Translations under genes and position numbers: made by a program
Part shown: piece by piece, positions 21,442 to 33,102 of the stretch
How positions within the stretch are numbered: position 1 is the stretch's first letter
Layout: the number at the start of each line of letters is the position of its first letter
Source: Blasia pusilla
Taxonomy: Eukaryota > Marchantiophyta > Marchantiopsida > Blasiales
Length of the DNA stretch: 64,000 nt
Reading direction: 5' to 3'
Assembly: GCA_050084515.1 (NCBI GenBank)
Contig: CM114273.1
Coordinates: forward strand, 12,338,001-12,402,000
The notes under the pieces: model-generated
The model's database searches: none
What the model saw: only the letters and a program-made list of their open reading frames with translations
Told to the model about the DNA's origin: nothing

Positions 21442-22330
21442 GATGTTTGGGTGTCTATGACAATGATGTATGTTTTGTAGTGGTGTGTATATGCATAAGA
21501 GCACCCTTGTCAACTACTCCTTTGTCGTTGCCATAGGAACAATACTAGATCGCGGTGGTGGGCATGGGATCTTGGGAGGAAGGTGATGTCCCCCTGACGA
21601 GAGGGAGGACTTAACCGTTCACACAATCAATGGATGTATTAGAGATCAAATAAGTTCTATCTCCCATAATCTATGATAAGATGAAAATTTGAATTCTTTG
21701 GTTCAAAATAAAAGAGAAGGTAAGAACATATTTGAGTAAAAAGAAAGGTAGGTGAATGGGAAATTCAAAAACTAGTTCCAACAATTGAAAACAAACATCA
21801 ACTCTCATACATCCTTTTATGTCTATTAGGGCTATTCAAGCAAAGCATCACTCTAACAACCAAATTTAAAATTTAATAATTGAAAGACGTGGGGAATGAC
21901 ATATACTGATTTTAATTCTAAAATTTCTATCATATATAAAAATCATCTTTAAGGGTTAAATTTTTCAACCTAAGATTGAACGAAGTTCCTAAATAGGTAA
22001 TCCATATGGTATAACAAGATTTAGTTACATGGATTGAAAATCCTACACTTTGATAAACCTTATTATATTATAAATTAGGGATAAGTTGTAAGTGTCTTCT
22101 TATATTAGGACTACTAAAAGATGTCCTTTAATAGGGCACAAAGTGATGGTTGTTAAAAGCCCCAAAAGTTGATTCTAAAAACAAGTCTACCTATTTTTTA
22201 AATTTCAGAAAATAGGAGGAAAGAGAATGATGTCCACTTTCTTTGGATTATGGGCATATATCGTATCCCCAATAGGAGACATTTTTATGTAGATTTATAA
22301 AGAACTCGGGTAACGCGGTGTTACGATTGT
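21442..22330. other. AT-rich intergenic DNA
   Basis: I see no gene or recognisable repeat. Confidence 0.5.
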
Positions 22331-22490
22331 TTCTATTGGATTCTGGTAGTCCTAATATTATAGTTAAAACTAAGGATAAGCTTAAAATATCTCATCAACT
22401 AACACTTTTAATATTGACCTCTTCATGTTCAAGTATCATCGAGTTTAACGAAGTGCAACGTCTTCATACCCTCTCTTAAAATTGTTCCAT
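22300..22490 (+). mobile_element. Possible gypsy protease relic
   Basis: In one plus-strand frame the stretch reads LLDSGSPNII followed by a Lys-rich segment, resembling the DSG active-site region of retrotransposon aspartic proteases (LIDSGSTHNFI type). There are no flanking motifs, and the solo LTR at 22492 interrupts it. A chance match is possible. Confidence 0.35.
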
Positions 22491-22491
22491 T

Positions 22492-23222
22492 TGTCATGGT
22501 AGATGAGGCCTAGGGCAAGGTAGTATTGAGGCCTTAGAAGGGTCTTGTACTCCCCTATTTTAAGAGGTCATATGTGACCTGTTCTTAGGAGGTGACCTAC
22601 GAGTGTAGCTCACCCTTCCCTTTATGAGAAGTGGAAACCTTTGAGAGGTTGACCTTCCCAACCATGTATGGCTCCACTTGGACCTATAGGGTCGTGGGTT
22701 AGTTGGTAGTTGGTCTCATGAGGGGACCACATGTGTAGTTGTTAGGGAGCTAGTATGTGTGTACTACTGGTTGGTAGTGACCTACTAGGAGGGAGGTGAT
22801 CTGTGTGTACAAGTCATCCATGGAGGTGCCCAGGGGGGTATATCTCGAATGAAGCTCATTTGGAGTTCATCTTCTTAGGATTGCAGACCCTTGTTGGGAT
22901 CCGTGATAGAGTGCGGCTTGCATGTATTGAGCCTGGATTCTCTCTTGAAGAGTGGGCTAGGAGCAATCAATAAGGAAGATTACACATATTTTTGGAGTCC
23001 TTGCTGTTACATCGGTGTGTATCTGATTCACGAATATGGCTGTTTGGATGAAGCACGGTCGATTGCATATTTCATCAGAGTTTACCGTGCATATTCAACT
23101 TTATATTGGGGTTGTCCAGTCATTCATGTGTAGAGATGTAAGGATTCATAGCTAGATGGATATTAGACATGTGCGTGCATGACAACCGATGTATGTTGGC
23201 AGCGATGTGTATTCGCACGACA
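22492..23222 (+). mobile_element. Solo LTR, 731 bp, 4-bp target duplication CATT
   Basis: It begins TGTCATGGTAG and ends GATGTGTATTCGCACGACA, which matches the 3' terminus of the other LTRs (GATGTGTATGCACACGACA). CATT occurs immediately before 22492 and immediately after 23222. The body differs from the copies at 19.3, 39.6 and 42.6 kb, so this is a different subfamily with a conserved end. No internal region adjoins. Confidence 0.75.
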
Positions 23223-23947
23223 CATTCAACTTCCATGTGAAACACTCTATGGCATGGAAAAATTGAAACCCAAATCTATAACATTAGTAATTTGGTGTGG
23301 GTATGACGTAGTGGTTCATAGGGATGGAGATGCAAAGCAAGTGAAAAGTTCCATAAATAAGAAATTCTAAAAATAAAAATAAAAATCACCGGAAGGGACA
23401 TTTTTGGGATGGGATTCCCTACAACAGAAATTTGATATGATCAATTTTCAAGTTGGTTATGCCTTACAAGGAATTTCCAAAAACTGACATATGAACTAAA
23501 AAAATCAGTTTGGAAATTTCCAATATATGACATATGATATCAAAAATTTTGTGGTTTGGATATTTAATGTGAGAATTTTCCTCCAACGAAAATATAATGA
23601 GAAATCATTTTTAGTTGAATACTCCAAAGATAGAAATATGGCCTGCAAATCATGGAAATTTTCTGCTTTAGTTGGATGTTTCCAACCATGGAAATATTCT
23701 AGTGGGATGTTTCCTTATCACTATTTTCAAAGCCAGAAATATGATCTGAAAATCCCTGTAGCATATTTTCCACTAGATCAACAAATACAACCTTGCCATA
23801 TGTGAAACCTTTTTAAAAGTTAAAAATTTGGAATTGAATATATAAGGTGCTAACACAAATAATGTATGATATGATATGATTGATAGATATGATAGAAATT
23901 ACTTCTACAAGCTTCTTTTTCCCATGATTCTAGCCTCTTTCTCATAC
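23223..23947. other. AT-rich intergenic DNA
   Basis: It holds recurrent words such as CCAAAAACTGACATATGA and GGAAATTTCC that hint at a short internal repeat at about 23430-23770. No gene is supported. Confidence 0.4.
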
Positions 23948-24136
23948 TTATATTATTATTGGAGAGTGCCTCTTCATTTTAAGATCACCTCTCCTTTTGA
24001 CACATGTCATTTTTGACCGATAGAATCACTTATTATCTAAGCCAATAAAATCGTCCGAATTCAATTATACACTGAGGATGGGTAATTCAAAATTCTACAT
24101 CCGTGCTCACACTCGCATGGGCTTGTGATTCTCTAG
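23948..24136 (+). mobile_element. Short Helitron-like element
   Basis: The 5' part (TTATATTATTATTGGAGAGT, then GCCTCTTCATTTT, then TTTTGACACATG) matches the start of the element at 6002. The 3' part has a stem CCGTGC...GCATGGG (about 24100-24121) followed by CTAG at 24133-24136, the expected Helitron terminus. The 5' TC is degraded. It lies at the AT-rich edge of the second gene island. Confidence 0.5.
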
Positions 24137-26282
24137 AACACCAACTGTGATTCTAGGTGGAAGGATATTCATCTTAATTACTAACACAAAATGAGTCCTT
24201 GATTTGTCACTTGGGCAATAAAAAAATTTCTCATAAAGACTAAAATTACTAACCATAATTATTTTGAGGACTATGACTACGCCACATAATTGAATTTTCA
24301 CTTCTTCCATATGAAGACTTCCGCTTTACAATATAAACAAACTATGTAAAAGACAAAGAAAAACGACATCCGCGAAAGGGTAGGAAGCAAGAATAGAAGA
24401 TTCAGAGCATGGGTTTTGTACCACTTTTTTGAAGATTCGAAAAGTTAAGCGGAACGTGCGGTGGCCTATGGAGGAGGTGGGTGGGTTTCAGTTTCAGGGG
24501 TGTTCGTTTGCTCTGCCCTTAAATCCGAAGTTGCGTTACGCGTGTGACTCTAACTGCTCTCCTTAATGCACATGTTGCCTTCTACACGCATCAGGGAAAG
24601 GACAAAGAAACAAAGAAAGAAACAGTATTTGCCTGTAGTTTTTGTCGTCTCGACTCTCGAGCAAGCTGAAGTTGCTGAACAACTAATGAATGACCAAATA
24701 ATCTGCCCTGACAATCGACAACGAAACTGAAGAGACGATCCGTAGTGTTAACACAACAAGCACGAAGCTCAAGTTTTAGACTACGCAGGAACGGATGAAG
24801 ACCATAACAAGACCATAGTTTTTTACTACCCGCTCTTTCGCATACAATTTGTTGCTGAAGCCGATTTGTTGTTTCTCCTTCCAAGGTTTCCTGAGTAGTT
24901 CCGGAGCAGAGCTGGGAAATAAGTGAGACGCTGTACTATTTTCTAGCAGCGGACTTATTACTAGCATTTCTTGTTAGCATGTCTTCTGTTTCAGCCCATG
25001 GGATAAGGCCTTGCAGTTTGTTGATACCAGCCGGGCTTGAAACTTGCAACTCTTGCTGATTACCGCATTCGCTGTAGTCGACCGTATCCTTGCGCTGTGC
25101 TAAGTGATATAAACAAGTGCGTGACGGGGGCACACATTCAAGACAAGGCAGTAGCTTATGTGCAAGAATGGAACAATCAACCCGCCCGATCGAGTTTCTG
25201 TGCCAAGTATGTCGTTAGTTCGCACGAGATTGCCAGTATGAACAGAATGCACAGGTTTGCGTGTGGACAAAGCGAATACCGTGACCCATGTGCAAAAGGT
25301 ACACGAGTCCAGGTGTCGGAACTGGGAATCAAATCGTGAGCTACGTGATCACCTGTGATGTGGGATTCATATTCATCTTTGAGAACCCTGTCGATGGTGG
25401 CAAGCTGATTCCGAGACGATGTCCCACTCGGCCTAGCTTACAGTTGTTAGAGACACCGATGAAGCGAAAGTACCCGGTATATTCCTATTACAGAGACCAC
25501 GATCGTAGCTCGCAACTAAATTTCGTAGAACTGATGAACAATGCCGAATGGAACACCATGAAGAAAGTAAGCCGTGTGGACGGCCGGAATCTGGTGCCTA
25601 TTAGACTAGATGAATCTCTCGAAGTGCCGCCTCTTCTACGATCGAGTACACACAAGGCTCTTAGCAATGGCCACACGACAACTGCAGTGTAGCCTCGCGG
25701 AAGGTAATGTAGTAACTCTCCATATTCTTCACGCCTCAACTCAGTGGCCTTCCAGATATTCTGATGATCTGATCTGTCCAGTCCAGATAACCTGTAGGGC
25801 GCTCGAATCCAGAAGGAATTTATGAGTCCCTGATCGTCACGTATTCCTAGGAGGCATGAGTAGCAAGTCTCTATAATCTGCAACTTGGAATTCCGAAGCT
25901 TTTTCACGAAAGAACGGCGCGTTATTAGGGTTTAGGGAGTGGCAACCTCTTCACTGCTCCTGCCCTCTGACCTGCTGCAGGGTCGGCGCTCTGGGCTGCA
26001 CATGCACACTTGAGGTTCTGATCAATAAAAGAGCAGTCTGCCATTTGGATCCTGCCCCCTAAGACCCTAGATCCATTAAAGAAGAGATCATGGTACTAGT
26101 TATGCTGCGAATTCGAGTTCGATCGCATATTGCAAATGGTGTGCCGAAGGCCAAAGCAAAGAAGAACGATATATCAAGAGGTCATCGCACTTGCTCTTCC
26201 CCTACTCGGTCAAAAAGGGCAGAAGGTACTTCACGATCATTAAGTTTATCATATGGGGAATGAAGCACCAACTCATCTTAGC
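24137..26282. other. Downstream flank of the membrane-protein gene
   Basis: GC-richer, apparently unique DNA. Overlapping frames on both strands (24591-24884 minus, 25037-25692 plus, 25488-25907 minus) carry no motif I recognise. Part should be the 3' untranslated region of the minus-strand gene ending at 26283. Confidence 0.4.
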
Positions 26283-29200
26283 TCAGCCGAAGCCAAGGTT
26301 CCTTGCTGCGGGGGTACCCAACCTTGATCCAGGACCCGTCATTGGGGTTCCAACTCGTCTTGCTTCGAGGGGTGTGCCAATTCTTCTCACCAAATTATCT
26401 GGAGTTCTCTCTTTCCTAGTAAGGAAGATTTCTCTATCGTTTCCAATGTGCCGGGTTAAAACTGCCCAACAAATCTGCAGAGGCATCATTGCCAGTGAAG
26501 CGACGATGAATCCGCCCCAAAGTGTGGTTAAGGATTTTCGCAGGGGTTTGCAGTTGTGGAAAAGAATGTCTTCAAACGTAACTTTAACAAAATTGCAAGT
26601 TATAATTCTGAATATGGTTGGCAGCATTCTGTAAACAACATTCGAAGCGTTCATAGCCATATCTGCCTCCGCATACGCAAAATTGGGAATTGGTGTGTCT
26701 TGTTCGAAGCAATGAGTGAGATTGTCATTCTCACACTTGAACGGACCGTACACCTGCAGGAATCCAGTGACAATGAAGAGTGGATACGTCAGGCACAGGC
26801 ACGGAAGTCTGTGAGCCCTTTTCGTGTTGGAGATGTCATACCTTTTCATTTACGTGACCTTAATCAAAGAACTTACGCGGCAGATGATTATACCAACTAC
26901 AGTCTTATAAGTACGTTGCAGAAAGAATGAATGATCCTAGAGGGTCCTCTTCTGGGGCCAAGAGAATAGCTTCCGACGTCTGAATTAAAAGTTCAGCGTC
27001 GTGACGGACAGACTTCGACATTCCAAAGGGGTGATGGTTGGATAAACTTAGGTAATGGATTCGAGATTTAAATCTACAGGAATCGGCAGCAGGGGTGTTG
27101 CTAGCGTCGATTCTAACCCAAGGACAGACCCGTACTTCAAAGCGAGAACTTTCCCTTGAATACTAGTCATGCAAACTGAATGAAATGGAAGCGGCCGAAG
27201 CGCCTACCTTTTCAAAATCCGCGAAAGATGTCTCCCCGGCTAAACAGAGGCTGTCATTGTAATAAGGTGGTGGGCCGTAAGGATCACACACCCTGGGCAG
27301 GATAAAATCGGCCGGAAGATTTCTTCTGCTTGCAATTCTCTTCTCCTCTCGATTCACCCAGTCTATGGCAACATTGGCTTGAGTCACAAGACTTTTGATC
27401 GCTTCCTTCGCCCCCGCTAGAGCTTTATCGGCTTCTGTGTTGCTCAGGCAAGGCAGGTACTTCGAGATACTAGAGTTCTGGGGATCGTGGTCATACTCAT
27501 CCATGATCTGGCAAGCATCGTTTGCAACGCTGTTCAAAAAGCAGGTTAATTGCTTAGACTTAACACAAACGTGCAGCTGCACAGAGTGGTTGCAAAGGTC
27601 CAGCACTTCAGGTTGTTAATAAGAAGTCGAAAGTAAATATGCTGATCAAACTAGAGCAAGGGTCTGCGGCGAAAATAACGACCAGGTGGGAGAAAGTTTG
27701 GATAGCTTACTTGGTTAACGCAAAGCTGATACCCGCCATAATCCAAGATGCGAAGAGTAGTAGAATCATCAAACCGAAGGTCCTGGTTTAGATCCCTTAT
27801 GTCAAACCATAATATTTCAAAGACCAACTTGAAAAAACTTTCCAACTTGATCTCCTAGAATTCATGTTTTCTTTTACACCGACAGACAGTTCCGAAACGA
27901 CAGGGTAGAGAGAAATCTTACTATCACGAGTCATGAGAGGGTAAATCAATCAGAAAGGCATCAATCTACCCGAGCTACTCACTACTCAAATAATGGCCGC
28001 TTAATGGACCAGAAAACCTCACTTCGTTACATTTCTGGTAAATGACAATACGGATGGCTCCTTAAGATATCTCAACTATGTGTCCCATATAATTCTCGCG
28101 CAATATGGATTAAGATCGCTTGGCTTCGCCCATTTTTGTTTAATCCTGGAGTGGTGTTAAGCTTTCTTGCAGAGTAAATCAGTCTTCATTACATATGGTA
28201 CAACATAAGTCTTCTGCTAACACTGTGATATTGACTTGAGAGCCGTTACTTTAGATTCATAAAAGGATGAAACGAACTAAAACTCACAATATTAGTACGT
28301 AGCGCCAGCTCCCGACAGTCCCAACTGCCACAATTTCAAGACACTTGAATTCTTAGAAGGGTTGCCAGAAAGTGATTTGATCAGTAGATCTTATTAAAAA
28401 AAGGTCAAATGTTGCATGGTTATTTTCTGTGAATAAAGAGTCGATGAACTGACTAGAGTTAATGCAATGCGAACCAACTGCGTCCTGTGTGTTATGCAAT
28501 TGTGTTCCTTTCAGCAAGCTCTTCGGGAAAACACAACGAACTTTGTTCGAGTTGTAAGCCGAAACAGGATTGATTGATGCTCGTTTCTTACCGACTCCCA
28601 TTACTACGAACACCGCAAGAATGGCTGATACGACTGTCAAAGCCAACTTTCTGCACAATATTCCAGACAAACGAACAGTAATTAAAGTGATCTGTATATC
28701 TGAGTCTTAGGTTCTGTCAGAGAACTTGAACTCATTGACAGCCAACCTCGTTTTACTGCATTCTTTATGTCTATTATTTACAATAGGCGTAGATCTTATG
28801 GGATCCTTCCAACTTTCGAATTGGCTGCAACGTATATTCTGAAAACTGTGGATTTCATTAAGCAGTTCGAGGTTCAGGTCAGAACGTACACATCATCAAA
28901 TATTCTGTACACACGATCTTTATTTTTCTTCACTTTCTTCTGAAGATTGTTGAACGTGTTGCCAAGGTTGACGCAGGCCTGCAAAAACTGCTGTGAACTG
29001 CCCTGTCGACTGATGGGAAACATGGAGGCCACTTGGACCATGCCCAGTGCGTTGTTGATCTCACTCTGAATGCCGTCAGTGGCTGTGAGCAGCGTACCGG
29101 CTGTGGCCCTTAGTTGTTGCCCTAATTTCGCATTTCCCCAGTATATGACTCCAGCAGCTATTCTGCATCATCGCCCACGCACCATTTCAGATCTACGTCT

Positions 29201-30953
29201 AACTTCAGATGGCATCTGTGTAGAAATAACGCGAAACTCTTCAAAGGAAATCACATACAATAGCTATACTGGGGGGTAATCTAGGACAGATTGTAGTCCA
29301 CAGCCACGGCAGTATTTGCGTGTTTCAGACGTGTTCAATTTCTTGTGTTCAGCTCACATTTAAGGCGCATGCATGCACACTTCACGACAAAATTTACCGA
29401 TATGGTATGTAAAGTACAGATATTATAGTATGACATGGAGAATTTTATTAGCTTCAAGCCGTTCTGGACTGACCATTACTATTTCAGCATGACATGAGAG
29501 AGGTCCGGAGGAAGAGACTTCTGACATGGCAACGACGCTGAAGCCATAGATGCTGATTAGAGGTCCGTTTCTCCGAATTCCTCTGTATCGAGATATACTT
29601 TCTTCATAAGACTGCTGTGTACAACCACAGCAGAACAGGAAGCTGTAGAAGATCGCAGAGATCGCGCAGATAAAGGCCAACACATATCCCCATATTCCCG
29701 TATATGTCACAGACTGTCGTTCAAAACATGCAACATGAAAGACCATGGCTTCAGATAGTCAAATAGGTCAAAAGAAGTACTTACAAATTCATTCGATAGA
29801 CGTGTAAAGCTTACGCAGTAATGTAAATTGCGTAATCTGCACATCCGTGTCTAAGACATGCGTTTGTCGAAGTATCTCATCGCACGAGTTCAACACAGAT
29901 GGTTTCCCTTCTCAATTGAATCAGAAAACGATTGAACGGGAAGGACCCTACACGTGTGCATGTTTCCCATCCATTTACCAAAATAGCCGCGATGCCCTGC
30001 TTTCCGCATCTTCTAAGCTTAAGATGATGTAATACAACCCTTGGACTCGAAATGTCACTGCCTTGCAAAGCTGGTTATCGTTCATTAAATATGACCTTTC
30101 TTTAGTCAAACAGAAACTTGCATGTGTTGGATCTTAAAACAACAGGATGGACTGTAACTTTGCATTTGTGCAACTGAATCTTGTTTTACTGTCGGACGTT
30201 ACCATACACGACTCCTTCACTCCAAGCATTCTTAAAACTGCATCACATAGAAACACGTTTAGTCCTATGGATTCGGTGAGGGGCGCACACTCCAGTAATG
30301 CTTGTCGGTGACATTGAAGCCCCCCTCATAAACGTGAAACGATGCCAAGGGATCCTTCCGAGGGATTATCCCTGTCAGTTTATAACTTGATAGTGTGCGA
30401 GGATATAGAGGAGTTAATAAGTGTCGATCCACATCGTCCTGAGGTCATTAATGTCACCACGATAACCTTATCAGAATGCAAGCACTAGGGCATGGGACCA
30501 GGAGCGATTGTGGGAATAGGCTGAGTATTGGCATATGAATGAACTTAGACTAAAATTACCAGATCTAATCATGGATCGGACAATTACCTCTACAATCTTC
30601 TTACTTATCTGCGTGACAGACTACATATCAGCGATCTGTCTTCTCCATTTAAAACATTCAAGTTGTGTTAGGCGGTAGACTTAGTGAATCTGGTTTAGAT
30701 AGTATGTGCTTCAGTCTGGAGATCCATGTCTTGTGTGAGATATAGAGTCCACCTGCTTCGAAACGCCCGTAGGAATGCAGGGTCCTGGAGGCGGACACTC
30801 GTCAAGTGAAGGTCTCGTAAAATTGTGGATATCAGCTTCGATTGAACCTGTAACATTGACCAGTACGCGCTCATGTCGTTTTGCATCCACGCCGGTCAAT
30901 CCAATTATAAGCGACGAGACCACCACAATTATGCACCACATCGCTTTCGGCAT
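26283..30953 (-). CDS. Five-pass membrane protein, plant At2g12400/At2g25270-like family
   Basis: Nine minus-strand exons can be placed by GT-AG sites and frame: 30953-30753, 30354-30289 (start possibly 30371), 29713-29526, 29162-28911, 28650-28592, 28324-28288, 27782-27711, 27529-27208 and 26753-26283. With the first option for exon 2 they join to 555 codons plus stop. The N-terminus MPKAMWCIIVVVSSLIIGL looks like a signal peptide. Then come KHYW, TM1 (GIWGYVLAFICAISAIF), TM2 (spliced across 29526/29162), TM3 (LALTVVSAILAVFVVMG), TM4 (LMILLLFASWIMAGISFA) and TM5 (LWGGFIVASLAMMPLQI). Cys-rich loops (LPCLSN, CDPYGPP, TCNFVK...HNC) match the plant family as I remember it. Its biochemical role is unknown. 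The tail carries repeated R-x-GTP motifs. A start at 31046 would add 31 residues. Exons of 37, 59, 66 and 72 nt are small but in phase. Confidence 0.85.
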
Positions 30954-32138
30954 CTGTTTTGAGACATGAAATGAAGTTTTCGAGTCTTTCCATTCGGTGT
31001 CCCGGAGAACAGGGCTCTCCAATAATCCATTCAGAGGATCCATCAAGGCATCATCAAGAGGATAAGGACATTCGAAAGGGGAAATAGACTAGTAAACTGG
31101 TCCTTTACCGATTTCGGACAATCAGTCTCATACAATTTGCGATCAAGCAGGCTACACGTGACTTCCATCCAAAGGAACGTCTCACGAAGCAATTTACAAG
31201 TTCCGTGATCGCCATGGCTCGACAATGTAATAAAAGAAGCCACCGGCAGTTCCTGACTGATAGAAGACATGGAAGAGGAATTATTTCTAGTCCTTCAAAT
31301 CGGTACAACGTCGATGACGTTGGACGCAGAGATCGGACCAGGTGAACTAGCTACCCTACGATACGTCCAAATGCATCAGTAAAGTAGCTCCTGCCACTCG
31401 GGATCTCGTTCCCCAAACATCCGATTAGATCACCTCACACAACGGGGTTTCAGTCACTAAAATTAGTCGACACGTCTCATTTTCCAGAATGTCGAACCAC
31501 CTCTTCGACGCACAGAATAATGCACAAATCTAAAACGTTTCCTCGCTGCCAGCATGCCGCGGCGAAATTCGCGACGAACGCACCGGGTAGGCAACGTAAC
31601 AACTACGCAATCACGCAGTTTCTGAGCGCCCTTCGCCAACCTAATCCGCAAGCGCCCCTTTCCACCCAGTCAGCTCCTGCTCCCACCTCTCCCCACACCC
31701 AACCAGACACCCAAAGCATGTGAAAGAAGCCGAGCGTGATGAACATCGAGGGGAAGGCGGGATACGTGGAGCGGTGAGTTTTGAAATGCTAGGGGCTCGA
31801 TTAGTCACGAAGGAATGAAGGCGTCTGTTTGCCATTCTTCGATGTCTATGCCAATGGACGGAATCTTCCACTTCATAGTCTGGAACGTAGTGCGTTTCCG
31901 TCCGTCTACTGCCGGGCTTCATACGAGACCGTCGGATTTCATCCTGATCCTCGACTGCCCCGGCAGATCCGTGACGCATGACCACACGTCGCCCTTCCTG
32001 ATATTCTTAGACGTCCGTGACAGCAAAGCTATCCGGCTACAAGAGCACGGTCGTAGGTGCACAGGAGCGCTTAGAGTGAATGTTCTTGTAAGCAGCGTAG
32101 AGGATTGTACATCTGGTTCAGAGGACTTCGTCACTGGA
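30954..32138. other. Upstream flank of the membrane-protein gene
   Basis: Probably promoter and 5' leader of the minus-strand gene. A plus-strand ATG at 31739 is followed after 12 codons by a good donor site (GTGAGT), but no following exon could be found. Other frames (31815-32288 plus, 31641-31985 minus) show no motif. Confidence 0.4.
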
Positions 32139-32186
32139 GAATATACGCTTTCCATCCGCTATTTAGCGGATGGAAAGCGTATATTC
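32139..32186. repeat. Perfect 48-bp hairpin (23-bp arms, 2-nt loop)
   Basis: GAATATACGCTTTCCATCCG starts the left arm. Its exact reverse complement ends the right arm, with TT at the centre. The identity is perfect over 23 bp. It lies in unique island DNA between the membrane-protein gene and FNR, where no coding frame is assured. It could be a cruciform, a foldback after template switching, or the remnant of a small palindromic insertion. Confidence 0.95.
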
Positions 32187-33102
32187 CTTAGCGGGGTCAG
32201 TGATTGCACGATACCTTTCTCAGGATGTGGGATATGGCGAGAGACTGGGAGTTTTCACACAGTACTGCCACGCGGAGAATTGAGCTAGTGAATGTGAGCT
32301 GAAGAGTTATAGCTCAAAATTTTCAGAGATTGAACATCAGAAATGAAGTGATTACACACGCTGGAGGCACCGGGTTTGTTAGAGAACTTATATCTGTTCT
32401 CCGCACCACCACTAGCTGATTGGGAAGTTCACTGTTATGCCAACAGGTGCAAGAACGTGTTGCCAACAGATTCCCCTCAGGCTACCAGATTCCTACCACA
32501 TTCTAGACTGCCTAGATCACCTGAGAGACTTCGAGAGGACCATACATTGATAAAAGGCAGCCTACTAGTAAACGGATCGCTTCATAAATGGTAGAATGCT
32601 AGAAACTCCATCACAGATTTTTACAGTGTGTCTCAGCGTTGAGAATTACGGGTCTCTAAAGAACTCCGTTTGCCCTGTTGACGTCTTCAAACAAAACTTG
32701 CATGGGCTGACCAGAACTTAGAAAGGATCTCGAGAACGCAAGAAATGATGGAGCCATTCTCACATAATGATGCCCTAAGCTTGTCTGAAAGATCTCTAAG
32801 TTACGAACATTGATGAAGCAAGCAAAGAGTGACACTTGAAACGAGTGTAATCTCGTATAAAACATACCCCCAGGATAGCAGATGATCAATCATATTCACA
32901 CAAATGAACTGCGGTCGAGTAGATGACTAAACTTTTTTCTGGTTAGCATGTCAACCACCCTGCCAGACCCAGATGAGAGTATACATGCCCCGACAAATTC
33001 GACGTAGAAGCTAAGCTACTCTACTGCAACTTCCATGCACCGCCATAAGAATGTATATCCAACACCAGAACAACCAGAACTGCAGAATGTCGAGCTTGCC
33101 TC
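32187..33102. other. Intergenic region downstream of FNR
   Basis: It should contain the FNR 3' untranslated region near 33100. I see nothing else. Confidence 0.5.

Noticed and set aside
31739-31780. Possible first exon: short plus-strand ATG frame ending at a GTGAGT donor
   Set aside because: Twelve codons only, and no downstream plus-strand exon could be joined to it.
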